From assembly GCF_900142605.1 (NCBI RefSeq), contig NZ_FRBL01000010.1:1-64000 (forward strand): 64,000 nucleotides of DNA, in the 5' to 3' direction. A program made the position numbers and the translations under genes. The notes beneath the pieces are model-generated. The model worked only from the letters and a program-made list of their open reading frames with translations. It was not told the origin of the DNA and did not search any database. Of the stretch, positions 8,967 to 17,681 are shown one piece after another. The first letter of the stretch is position 1. Every line of letters starts with the position of its first letter. The stretch comes from Chitinophaga jiangningensis. GTDB taxonomy: Bacteria > Bacteroidota > Bacteroidia > Chitinophagales > Chitinophagaceae.

Positions 8967-9091
8967 GGAGACTGCCTCACCAGTCTTTTCTCCCCGGAAG
9001 CGGACAGGCCTTCGGCCTGCCTGCTTCCGGGGATTATGGCGTACCTGCTGTACGCCATAATCCCCGGAAAAAAACCAATGAGACAGCCTCC
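8967..9091. repeat. Composite palindrome: nested inverted repeats
   Basis: An outer inverted repeat (8967-8979 versus 9079-9091, 11 of 13 bases paired) encloses two hairpins. The first, 8992-9032, has 19-nt arms around a TTC loop with two mismatches. The second, 9031-9063, has perfect 14-nt arms GGATTATGGCGTAC around CTGCT. CCCCGG recurs at 8992 and 9062, so the two hairpins could exchange strands. No coding potential. Confidence 0.7.
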
Positions 9092-9103
9092 AACAGTGGA
9101 ATT

Positions 9104-9856
9104 TTAAAATATAAATCCTTTACGCTTAAAGTGCCAGTACTTCCGCCACCCATCACCCTGCTGTACCATATACAGCTCATCGGCAGTAAGCTTCAAAATA
9201 TTATAAGTAGTCTTTTCCCCTTTAGGGATATCCGCACCATTGATCTTAAGGGTCATTTTCTCCGGATCAAAAGTAAACCCGGCATTGGTGACCTTCCCAT
9301 CATGCTTCAGCTGAAAATTCAGCCCCTTATCCAGGTTAAACACCATCTCATCATTGGCTACATCACTCATCTCCGCCAGCGAAGGCACCCACCAGGTAGG
9401 AGTAGGGGAGTCGCCAGGGCCCACCCCATGATAACTCTTGTCCGGTACATCCAACGCCCATACCCATGTTTTACCGGCCGCACCATTGGTGAGCAAATTC
9501 CAGTTGGGACTGGCAAAATATTTAGGATCGTTCTGCGTGATCTTCACCTTCACTGAATCATACTTTGGTGTTTCTGCACCATACGCGAAGTACTTGATGT
9601 AAAACTCGCCGCCAAAAGGCATGATCACCACCGCATCTTTTTGATTGGTGCCGCCAAATACATAGTCCCAGTAAGGAATAGCGCCTTTGGTATTGCTCTT
9701 CAACGTTACCTCGTTGTCGTAAGCGGGATTCTGGGTAACGGTGAAGTCCAGCTGAATGCCGTCAGGACTGCTGGGACTGATGCTTTTTTCATACGGCTCA
9801 CAGGCATGCATACACGCAGCTAGTAAGAGCACTATATATAATTGAAAACGTTTCAT
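9104..9856 (-). CDS. SusE-position surface lipoprotein of the polysaccharide locus
   Basis: A 250-residue lipoprotein starting MKRFQLYIVLLLAACMHAC; the lipobox Cys follows CMHA and the next residues are EPYEKSIS. Nineteen upstream codons, which overlap susD, are excluded. The N-terminal half looks like a PKD/Ig-type beta-sandwich (IQLDFTVTQNPAYDNEVTLKS). The C-terminal half (NLLTNGAAGKTWVWALD, then GPGDSPTPTWWVPSL, and FQLKHDGKVTNAGFTFD) resembles glycan-binding or lipocalin-like C-terminal domains of proteins encoded after susD. The aromatic-rich stretch suggests carbohydrate binding. It is the last gene of the locus, 25 nt after susD. Ligand unknown. Confidence 0.65.
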   Translation of the reverse strand: MKRFQLYIVLLLAACMHACEPYEKSISPSSPDGIQLDFTVTQNPAYDNEVTLKSNTKGAIPYWDYVFGGTNQKDAVVIMPFGGEFYIKYFAYGAETPKYDSVKVKITQNDPKYFASPNWNLLTNGAAGKTWVWALDVPDKSYHGVGPGDSPTPTWWVPSLAEMSDVANDEMVFNLDKGLNFQLKHDGKVTNAGFTFDPEKMTLKINGADIPKGEKTTYNILKLTADELYMVQQGDGWRKYWHFKRKGFIF

Positions 9857-9881
9857 GGTTGTTAATTTTAACAGTGAACAA

Positions 9882-11438
9882 TTACCAGCCGGTGTTCTGA
9901 ACAAGTGTACCATTGCTCAGGTTGATCTGCGTTTCCGGAATAGCAAACAGTCCCTTGGTTTCACTGCGGAAGCTGATGTTAAACGCTGCATCTGTAGATG
10001 GATTGTCGATAGCTGCTTTCGCAACACTCACACCCTGCCTCAGCAAATCCCAGTAACGCTGCCCTTCCAGCGCCAGCTCAAACCTGCGCTCTGTCATAAT
10101 CTGATCTTTGCTGGTAAGCACCACCCGGTGCAGCTGATCCTGGAAAGCGCGATCCCTTACCTGATCCAGGTATTGCTGCGCCTTCGCATTGTTGGTGCCC
10201 AACTGTAATTCAGCACCCATCAGCAACACATCCGCAAAACGGATCGCCACGTAGTTGTCGTAGTTGTCCCACTGGAAATTACCACCCAAATCCTCGGGCT
10301 TTTTGTCATTGACCGGGGTATACTTCTTTATAAAAAAGTTGGTGTTTTGTGCCTGATCACCTACCACATACTGGCTGGAATAACCTTCTGCATCAATGCT
10401 GATAATGCTGGCACTCCGGCGGGTATCGCCCGGTGCATACGCATCATACAGCTTAGGATTTACGGTAGCTGCACCCCAGCCCTTGTAATATGGCCCCAGC
10501 ACCTGGCTCCTGATACCAATCATTACCTGCACTCGGTTACCATTCTGCTGGTTCTGATCTCCCAAACCGAGGTAGGTATACTGAATCGTAAACACTCCTT
10601 CCTGGTTGTTTTGGCCGGCATATTCATTGGTAGTGGCACTGGCCCTGAACAAGTTATTGAATTTGCTCACCAGCCCATGGCCACTGTTATTTATCACATC
10701 TTCCACCGCTGACAGTGCATCGGCTTTAGACGTAACGGCCCCAATGCTTTGTTTACCATAATAGCCGGTGTAATACAGGAATACCCTGCCCAGCAGCGCT
10801 TCTGCCGCCCATTTGGTAGCACGGCCATATTCGCCGGAAGGAATGGCACTAAACTGCGTAGCAGGTAATAATGCGATTGCTTCCTTCAGGTCAGTGGCAA
10901 TCTGCGTATATACACTATCGGGAGTAGCCTGTGGAATATAATAATCGCCCGGTTGCAGCGGCTTGGTAATCAGCGGAACATTGCCGAACATGCGCGCCAG
11001 ATCAAAGTAATAATAGGCCCGCAGGAATTTGGCTTCGCCAATATAACGGTCACGGGTAGCGGTGTCATTTTTGAAATCCACACTACCAATGTTTTGCAGG
11101 AAAATATTACAGCGGTAAATCGCAGTGTAATACTTATTCCACGCCTCTGCATTCAGATCATTACGGGGAATGCTCTTGTCCCACTGCAGCCAGCCGTTAT
11201 CGGCATTACCGCCACCACCAAAAGCTTCATCGGATGCAATGGTGGAGCTCAGCCAGATATTCCCGTAACCATCCACGTTCAGCATACTGTATGCAGCTAC
11301 CAGGGCTTCAAAAGCATCCTTCGGTGTTTTGTAAAAAGCTTCAATCGTTTTCCTGTCCTTAGGAGCTGTTTCCAGGAAATCCTTGCCGCAGGATGCCAGC
11401 ATGCCGGCAGCAATAAATATGAGGAGTAATTTTTTCAT
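9882..11438 (-). CDS. susD-like: SusD/RagB-family glycan-binding lipoprotein
   Basis: A 518-residue surface lipoprotein with signal MKKLLLIFIAAGMLASC and the conserved start GKDFLETAPKD. The middle carries family hallmarks: RFLRAYYYFDLARMFGNVPLI as a TPR-like helix pair, and near the C-terminus ERRFELALEGQRYWDLLRQG. SusD proteins cap the SusC channel and help capture oligosaccharides. The gene lies 12 nt after the susC-like gene, the invariant order for this pair. The ligand cannot be read from the sequence; the neighbouring GH31 points to an alpha-linked glycan. Confidence 0.95.
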   Translation of the reverse strand: MKKLLLIFIAAGMLASCGKDFLETAPKDRKTIEAFYKTPKDAFEALVAAYSMLNVDGYGNIWLSSTIASDEAFGGGGNADNGWLQWDKSIPRNDLNAEAWNKYYTAIYRCNIFLQNIGSVDFKNDTATRDRYIGEAKFLRAYYYFDLARMFGNVPLITKPLQPGDYYIPQATPDSVYTQIATDLKEAIALLPATQFSAIPSGEYGRATKWAAEALLGRVFLYYTGYYGKQSIGAVTSKADALSAVEDVINNSGHGLVSKFNNLFRASATTNEYAGQNNQEGVFTIQYTYLGLGDQNQQNGNRVQVMIGIRSQVLGPYYKGWGAATVNPKLYDAYAPGDTRRSASIISIDAEGYSSQYVVGDQAQNTNFFIKKYTPVNDKKPEDLGGNFQWDNYDNYVAIRFADVLLMGAELQLGTNNAKAQQYLDQVRDRAFQDQLHRVVLTSKDQIMTERRFELALEGQRYWDLLRQGVSVAKAAIDNPSTDAAFNISFRSETKGLFAIPETQINLSNGTLVQNTGW

Positions 11439-11450
11439 AAGTGGTCGCTT

Positions 11451-14400
11451 TTAGAATTTAACATTTAATCCTACCAGCAGCGTTCTTGCCTGAGGGTAGT
11501 AGCCAAGGTCGGTGCCTGATGACCAGGAGTCAATACCAAAGCCTACTTCAGGATCCAGTCCTCTATATTGCGTGAAAGTGAAAAGGTTCAGGCCGGAAAC
11601 ATACAGTCTTACCTGCCCTAAGCCGGAATGCTTCAGCAGACTGCTTTTCAGGTCATATCCCAGGTTGATGCTTTTCACACGCATGAATGCACCGTTGTGG
11701 ATATACAGGTCAGAAAACTTGGTGTAATTACCGTTGGCTTCATCACCCAATGTTACCCGTGGCGTAGTGTTGGAAGTACCTTCCCCATGCCAGCGGTTAA
11801 AAATGTCAGTAGTGTAGTTGTTGTAGAAACGGTCGTACGAACGGGTACCATCTACGATCTGGTTACCACCCACACCATTCAGCAAAATGCTTAAGTCAAA
11901 GCCTTTATAGGTAGCGTTAAGGTTAATACCGTAAGTATGCGTTGGCAGGGGGCTACCAACTTTGGTTTTATCTTTTGCATCGATTACGCCATCGTCGTTT
12001 CTGTCCACAAAGCGTACATCTCCCGGCTGTGCGCCCGGCTGAATTTTACCACCACTTTTGCTTACATATTCATCCACTTCTTGCTGATTCTGGAAGATAC
12101 CGGCGGTTTGCAGGCCATAGAAATATCCCATAGGGAAGCCGTTTTCCGCGCGGTAGTATTCATCCATATTTGAGGACAATACACCGTTGTACGACGGATG
12201 CAGCACGCCTTCCTGGTTAGGAATATCCAGTACCTCGTTTTTATTGAACGTAATGTTACCACCTACATTAATGCGCAGATCCCCGAAGCTGTGGCCATAG
12301 TTGATGGCCAGCTCCACACCGGTGTTGCGTACACTACCACCATTGATGGTAGGCGCGCCGGTACCTGCCAGCTGCGGGATAGGAGCGGTTACCAGCCAGT
12401 CCTTCGCCACTTTCCTGTACCAGTCAAAAGTGATGTTGAAGTCGTGGAACACGGTTGCATCAAATCCGATATCGGTTTGCTCGGAGCGCTCCCAGCGTAA
12501 TCCCGGATTAGCGATAATGTCGGGAGAGGAACCGATAGATTTATTGTTGTTAAAATAGTAGTTTCTGTATACGCTGGAAATGGTAGCGAGGTACGCGAAA
12601 TTGCGGATACGATCGTTACCGTTTTGTCCCCAGCCACCGCGCAGCTTCAGGAAGTTGAGCCAGCTGGTTTTGAGAAAGCTTTCGTTGGTAGCTACCCAGC
12701 CCACAGAAAAGCCCGGGAACACGCCATAACGGTTGTCCGCACCAAAGCGGGACGAACCATCGCGGCGCAGGGTAGCAGTGAGCATATACTTTTCATCAAA
12801 ATTATACAGCACCCTGCCAAAGTAGGATTGCATTCTGTTGCCTTCCTGCATACCAAATACCTTACGGAGGGAGTCGTTGGTGCCATTGCTCAGCAATGCA
12901 TGCACCATATCAGGGATGATCAGGTCGCTGGCACTGCCGCCTACGTTATAACCGTCAAACAGCAAAGCAGTAGTTCCTACCATTACATTCAGGTTGTTCT
13001 TTCCAAACTGGCGCTGGTAGCTGAGTGTATTATCCCAGTTCCATTTCAGGTTGCGGTACATGCCCTGTGAGGCAGTGGAGTTTTTATTGCTGTTGTTGGT
13101 TGCCAGGGAGTACACTGGTACAAAGCTCTGGTTGTAGACATACGACAGGTCGATACCGAAGTCACTACGGAACACCAGCCCTTTGATGAGGGTAGCATCT
13201 ACATAAATATTACCCAACAAACGGTCCGTAATACTCTTGTTATTCTGGGTATAGTCGAGGATACCCATCGGGTTTACCTCGTCCGCAGCCATCGGAGAGC
13301 GGGCGTATGCACCGGTGCTGTCATACACCGGGAATACCGGGCTGGCATTCAGGAAGCCACGGATGGAGTTATTGTAGATATTGCCTGTACCGATACCGCT
13401 TTGGCGTATATGCGAGTACGTTAGGTTTTCCCCTGCTTTCACCCTGTCTTCCCAAACCTTATGTTCGGAATTAATACGAAAAGAAGTACGCTCGAAATAG
13501 GACCGGCCTGCAATACCCATGATCCCCTGTTGTCCCATATAGGAGAGAGAGGCGGAGTATACACTCTTGTCGTTGCCGCCACCGAAGCCGAGACTATAAT
13601 TCTGAATAGGGGCATTTTCAAGGGTGGCTTCTTTTTGCCAGTCGGTGCCGGTGCCCAGTTTGGACAGCGCATCCGGCGAAAAGACAGGCACCTTGCCGCT
13701 GTTAATGGAAGCCTCGTTCATGATAGCACCATATTGGGTGGCATTCAGGAGCGACATCTTCCTGCTCGGGTTCTGCCAGCCGTAAGAGGCATCCAGTGTT
13801 ACCGCCATCTTGCCTTCCTTGCCTCTCTTTGTAGTGATGAGCACTACGCCGTTGGCAGCGCGGGTACCATAGATAGCAGTAGAGGCCGCATCTTTCAGGA
13901 TGTCCAGCGAAGCAATGTCGGAAGGGTTCAGATAGTTGATGTCATCTGCCGGGAAGCCATCCACGATAAACAGCGGGCGACTGTCGCCATTTGTACCGAT
14001 ACCGCGGATCACAATTTTCAAGGCATCCCCGGGCTGACCGGAATTAGAAGTCACCTGTACCCCCGGCGCCTGGCCCTGGAGGCTCGACTCCACGCTGATG
14101 CTATGGTTCTGAATCAGCTCTGTATTACCTAAATGCACGGTGGCACCGGTTACTACTTTCTTCTTTTGTGCGCCGTAACCTACCACAATCAGCTCGTTCA
14201 ATCCTGTGGCGGATGATGCAAGCCGTATAACGGTGCCGGCTATATTTTTTACAGGAATTTCCTGTCGGGTGTATCCCACCAGCGACAATACCAGCACGTC
14301 TTCCGGCTGGGCTTCCAGTTTGAAGGTGCCGTCAGGCTGGGTGATGGTGCCTTTGGTAGTTCCCTTGATAACAATGTTTACCCCGGGTAACGGACTGCCA

Positions 14401-14576
14401 TCTTTGGCATCTACTACCTTTCCGGTAACAGCTTGCCGCGCAGGCGCCAGTTTCACAGGTTTGTTGGCAGCAGCCTTTAAGGAGGGCGGTGCTGCAATGG
14501 CCATGCTGCACAGCGCTACCGTGCCAAGCATATACTGCTTCAGCAACGGACTGCTTTTAAAGTACCAGATTTTCAT
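11451..14576 (-). CDS. susC-like: SusC/RagA-family TonB-dependent outer-membrane transporter
   Basis: A 1041-residue TonB-dependent receptor. After a signal peptide comes a carboxypeptidase-D regulatory-like domain at about residues 45-120 (VTGKVVDAKDGSPLPGVNIV, then LVLSLVGYTRQEIPV). A plug domain follows (VVGYGAQKKKVVTGATVHLG, then PLFIVDGFPADDINYLNPSDI, and ASLDILKDAASTAIYGTRAA), the last being the classic SusC signature. The long barrel ends in YPQARTLLVGLNVKF with a terminal Phe. It imports oligosaccharides together with the SusD partner encoded 12 nt downstream. It starts 78 nt after the GH31 gene; I see no TAnnTTTG box in that gap, so co-transcription from the GH31 side is likely. Confidence 0.96.
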   Translation of the reverse strand: MKIWYFKSSPLLKQYMLGTVALCSMAIAAPPSLKAAANKPVKLAPARQAVTGKVVDAKDGSPLPGVNIVIKGTTKGTITQPDGTFKLEAQPEDVLVLSLVGYTRQEIPVKNIAGTVIRLASSATGLNELIVVGYGAQKKKVVTGATVHLGNTELIQNHSISVESSLQGQAPGVQVTSNSGQPGDALKIVIRGIGTNGDSRPLFIVDGFPADDINYLNPSDIASLDILKDAASTAIYGTRAANGVVLITTKRGKEGKMAVTLDASYGWQNPSRKMSLLNATQYGAIMNEASINSGKVPVFSPDALSKLGTGTDWQKEATLENAPIQNYSLGFGGGNDKSVYSASLSYMGQQGIMGIAGRSYFERTSFRINSEHKVWEDRVKAGENLTYSHIRQSGIGTGNIYNNSIRGFLNASPVFPVYDSTGAYARSPMAADEVNPMGILDYTQNNKSITDRLLGNIYVDATLIKGLVFRSDFGIDLSYVYNQSFVPVYSLATNNSNKNSTASQGMYRNLKWNWDNTLSYQRQFGKNNLNVMVGTTALLFDGYNVGGSASDLIIPDMVHALLSNGTNDSLRKVFGMQEGNRMQSYFGRVLYNFDEKYMLTATLRRDGSSRFGADNRYGVFPGFSVGWVATNESFLKTSWLNFLKLRGGWGQNGNDRIRNFAYLATISSVYRNYYFNNNKSIGSSPDIIANPGLRWERSEQTDIGFDATVFHDFNITFDWYRKVAKDWLVTAPIPQLAGTGAPTINGGSVRNTGVELAINYGHSFGDLRINVGGNITFNKNEVLDIPNQEGVLHPSYNGVLSSNMDEYYRAENGFPMGYFYGLQTAGIFQNQQEVDEYVSKSGGKIQPGAQPGDVRFVDRNDDGVIDAKDKTKVGSPLPTHTYGINLNATYKGFDLSILLNGVGGNQIVDGTRSYDRFYNNYTTDIFNRWHGEGTSNTTPRVTLGDEANGNYTKFSDLYIHNGAFMRVKSINLGYDLKSSLLKHSGLGQVRLYVSGLNLFTFTQYRGLDPEVGFGIDSWSSGTDLGYYPQARTLLVGLNVKF

Positions 14577-14654
14577 GATTAACGTGTTTTATTAGGCTGG
14601 GTGATGTATCTAAGTTTCTTACGTGGACGACGACTAAAAAGGAATTGATCTGGG

Positions 14655-17504
14655 TCAGAAGGCCCTGATCGTTTTTGCTATTCCATTATATGTTATCAGT
14701 TCGCTTTTATTACCTTCTATCTGATCCGGCGAACGCGGATGGGATTTATCCACAATGATAATGTTGAAATATCTTGTAGTCAGCATACCCGGGAAACTGC
14801 CTTCCCTGGCGCCAATTGTCAGCTCTTTCTTTGCCTCATTCCACTCCATCGGAATGCGGGTATACGCTCCTTTTTCATAATCGTAATTGGTGTTGCCATC
14901 TTCATACAAGGCAAAGCTGGCATCTTTACCGGCATATACAAATACGTTGATGGTATCCGGTTTTTTCTCCGCTACATATTGCAGCTCAGGGCCCACCGGA
15001 ATAATGCTACCTTCCCTTACATACAGAGGAATCTTTGAAAGTGGCGCTGCTGCAGTGATGCGGCGGCCTCCATCTTCATATTTTCCGGTATAAAAGTCGT
15101 ACCAGCCATTTCCTTTAGGGAGATATAAATCCCGCTTTCTGGACTTGTACGTAGTAACAGGATTTACCAGCAGCGACGGGCCAAACATAAACTGGTCGGC
15201 TATACGAAGGGTGGCGGTATCGTAACCGAAGTCCATTGGCAAACCACGCATGATCGTATAGTCGTGATGGTAAGTATCTCCCGACAGGGTATAGATATAT
15301 GGCAACAGGCGGTAGCGGAGCTTGTCGTAATACAACATTGACTGGTAAGCCTCGCTGTTTTCCGGCGCAATATTAAACATCTCTCTGTATGGGTACTGGC
15401 CATGGGAGCGGAACAGCGGGCAAAATGCACCATACTGGAACCAGCGGGTATTCAGTTCCTGCCACTCGTCTTTTGCAGCGCCCTTAGGATCAGGATGGTC
15501 GTATTTATCTTCCACGAAAAATCCACCGATGTCAGTAGTCCAGTAAGGCAGGCCGGACATGGTGTAGTTCAGTCCCGCAGGAATCTGGCGGGCCAACTCC
15601 TCAAACGTGGCAGCAATATCACCACTCCATGAAGCCGCTGCATAACGCTGTATTCCTGCGTAAGCATTACGGGTAAGGATAAACACGCGCTGATCCGGCT
15701 TGGCAGCACGCTGGCCTTCATACACACCGCGGGCATTGAGCACGGAGTAAGTGTTGAAATACTGGGTGGCAGGGCCTATAGCGGTAGGGTCCATCAGCTT
15801 TTTGCGACTGTCGATACTGGCGTTGCTCAAAATATCCGGCTCGGTAGCATCTAACCACCACGCATCTACGCCTTTGCTGAACAGCTTCTCGTTCATGAAG
15901 CTCCAAAACAGCTTACGCGCGTCCGGGTTAAAGGCGTCGTAAAAAGTAGAGACATAACCTTCGCCAATCCAGTCGCGCTGGCGGTTCAGGATGTTCTGTT
16001 TATACAGCCAGTTATTTTTATCAAATGCCTTGTAAGTGCTGATGCCCTCGTAAAACTTAGGCCATACAGATATCATGAACTGTGCATGGTATTTATTATG
16101 CAGGCGATCGATCATGCCGGCAGGGTCGCTGAAGCGTGCCGGATCAAACTCCTGGCTGCCCCATTCATCCTGCTTCCAGTAGCTCCAGTCCAGCACGATG
16201 TTATCCAGCGGAATTTTTTTCTCGCGGAAAGTGGCCACCGTTTTTTCGATTTCGTCCTGTGTTTTGTAGCGTTCACGACTTTGCCAGAAACCCATGGCCC
16301 ACTGCGGCATCATGGTTGCTTTACCGGTGATATGGCGGTAACCACCGATTACCTCGTCCATCGTGCGGCCGTTTACAAAGTAGTAATCCAATCTCTCCCC
16401 AGCCTCAGAAGTAAACACCGCTTTGTTACGGTAGGCGGCCGGTGTGGGCGACAAAGTTTTTACACTCAGGAACGACTGCGTAGTTTCCGGTATCCATTCA
16501 ATTTTAACGGGCACGGCTACACCCTTTTTCAGAGCCACCTTAAACTGGGAGGGGCCAGGGTTCCAGCTCTCTCTCCATTTATCCAGCTGCAACTTGCCAT
16601 TGATCCAGATTTTCAGGTAGCCGGAAGCCTGTATGAAAAATTTATAATCGCCTGTTTCATCACCCTGCAGGGAGCCTTCCCAGGTGGCCTTGCCTTTTTC
16701 CAGCGGAAACTTAGCAGGGAGGCGGTGCAGGTCTTCCAGGAACTCATAGTTGATCACACTATCCTTTTGTTGCAGGTATACCTGACCGGTTTTTTTATCG
16801 GTATAGGTGGCGGATAAAGCGCCAGGCTTGCCATCGGCAGCCACGAGGTGCAGGGCATTCAGCTGCTGCCGCTCACGGGGATCACCGAATTTAGTTACGG
16901 AATAGTTATCCCATAATATCCCAAACTTGTCCGTTGATACCAGGAAAGGCACCACCGCTACTGAGTTATATTGGGTGAGATCCACGTCCTCGTTTCTGTA
17001 ATCCATCAATCCCGCCTGGTGTTGGCCCAGGCCATACAAACCTGCGTCCGGGTTCACCTCAAATATCTGCTGGATCTGGTAAAGGTCTTTACCATTGATG
17101 TTTTCCGGCTGAAACTGGCGGCCACCACTGGCCTCTTCAGCCAGGATGATTTTACCATCCGGATGGCGGAAGGTAACCCGGCCGGTGTTTTTATTAACAT
17201 CCACCCGCAGCGATTTGGTGGTGAGCGTATAAAAATCAGCCTGATCTTTATAGTCCCAAGGTACATGATTACCGGCAGCATTTACCGCCATAATACTGGG
17301 AGTACTGCTGATCTCCTTGTCAGGAGAGGCAGTTACATGCACAATGTTGTCACTTATCACCTGCAGTCTTACCTGGGATGCCCCGTTTTTAGCAGGTTTG
17401 TCCAGCCTGATCAGTACGCCGTCGGCGAGCTTTTCTATCTGCCCGGCATAACACCAGGAAGCGATACAAGTCAATAATGCAATCGGAAAGGTCCTCTTTA
17501 TCAT
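14655..17504 (-). CDS. GH31 glycosidase with PA14 insert, probable alpha-xylosidase
   Basis: A 949-residue exported glycoside hydrolase starting MIKRTFPIALLTCIASWCYAG; 14 upstream codons are left out. The GH31 N-terminal beta domain is followed by a PA14 insertion at about residues 250-340 (GDETGDYKFFIQASGYLKIW). The catalytic barrel begins near MPQWAMGFWQSRERYKTQDE. The nucleophile is Asp552 in WWLDATEPD and the acid/base is Asp629 in SWSGDIAATFEE, 77 residues later. PA14-inserted GH31 enzymes that have been studied include alpha-xylosidases acting on xyloglucan oligosaccharides, so that activity is preferred; alpha-glucosidase remains possible. It is the only glycosidase in the locus and lies between the regulator gene and susC. 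Confidence 0.9.
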   Translation of the reverse strand: MIKRTFPIALLTCIASWCYAGQIEKLADGVLIRLDKPAKNGASQVRLQVISDNIVHVTASPDKEISSTPSIMAVNAAGNHVPWDYKDQADFYTLTTKSLRVDVNKNTGRVTFRHPDGKIILAEEASGGRQFQPENINGKDLYQIQQIFEVNPDAGLYGLGQHQAGLMDYRNEDVDLTQYNSVAVVPFLVSTDKFGILWDNYSVTKFGDPRERQQLNALHLVAADGKPGALSATYTDKKTGQVYLQQKDSVINYEFLEDLHRLPAKFPLEKGKATWEGSLQGDETGDYKFFIQASGYLKIWINGKLQLDKWRESWNPGPSQFKVALKKGVAVPVKIEWIPETTQSFLSVKTLSPTPAAYRNKAVFTSEAGERLDYYFVNGRTMDEVIGGYRHITGKATMMPQWAMGFWQSRERYKTQDEIEKTVATFREKKIPLDNIVLDWSYWKQDEWGSQEFDPARFSDPAGMIDRLHNKYHAQFMISVWPKFYEGISTYKAFDKNNWLYKQNILNRQRDWIGEGYVSTFYDAFNPDARKLFWSFMNEKLFSKGVDAWWLDATEPDILSNASIDSRKKLMDPTAIGPATQYFNTYSVLNARGVYEGQRAAKPDQRVFILTRNAYAGIQRYAAASWSGDIAATFEELARQIPAGLNYTMSGLPYWTTDIGGFFVEDKYDHPDPKGAAKDEWQELNTRWFQYGAFCPLFRSHGQYPYREMFNIAPENSEAYQSMLYYDKLRYRLLPYIYTLSGDTYHHDYTIMRGLPMDFGYDTATLRIADQFMFGPSLLVNPVTTYKSRKRDLYLPKGNGWYDFYTGKYEDGGRRITAAAPLSKIPLYVREGSIIPVGPELQYVAEKKPDTINVFVYAGKDASFALYEDGNTNYDYEKGAYTRIPMEWNEAKKELTIGAREGSFPGMLTTRYFNIIIVDKSHPRSPDQIEGNKSELITYNGIAKTIRAF

Positions 17505-17557
17505 ATTAGTGTGGAATTTTGGCGTCGGCAGCCTTACAGCTTTCATAACGATGCCAG

Positions 17558-17565
17558 CAAAAATA
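17558..17565 (-). promoter_or_regulatory. -7 box upstream of GH31/susCD operon
   Basis: On the minus strand the bases read TATTTTTG, an exact TAnnTTTG element, about 53 nt before the GH31 start. I see no TTG at the expected -33 distance, so this may be an activator-dependent promoter, as suits a locus with its own hybrid regulator. Confidence 0.45.
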
Positions 17566-17642
17566 AAAGGGGAGCCTCACTTTGAGGGTACGGTTCTGTT
17601 TCAGATTATGGGTCAAAATGTTAACCGGAAAGAGGTTGTTTC

Positions 17643-17671
17643 GGTAGCGGATTGTTAAGGAATCCGCTACC
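17643..17671 (-). terminator. Hairpin after hybrid regulator gene
   Basis: GGTAGCGGATT and AATCCGCTACC form a perfect 11-bp stem around a 7-nt loop, 10 nt beyond the stop codon of the regulator gene. No U-tract follows on the minus strand, so termination is likely but may need a factor. Confidence 0.45.
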
Positions 17672-17681
17672 ATGGAGGGTT

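Noticed and set aside
9857..9913. Longer N-terminus for the SusE-position lipoprotein
   Set aside because: The extra 19 codons overlap the end of susD and push the lipoprotein signal away from the N-terminus.
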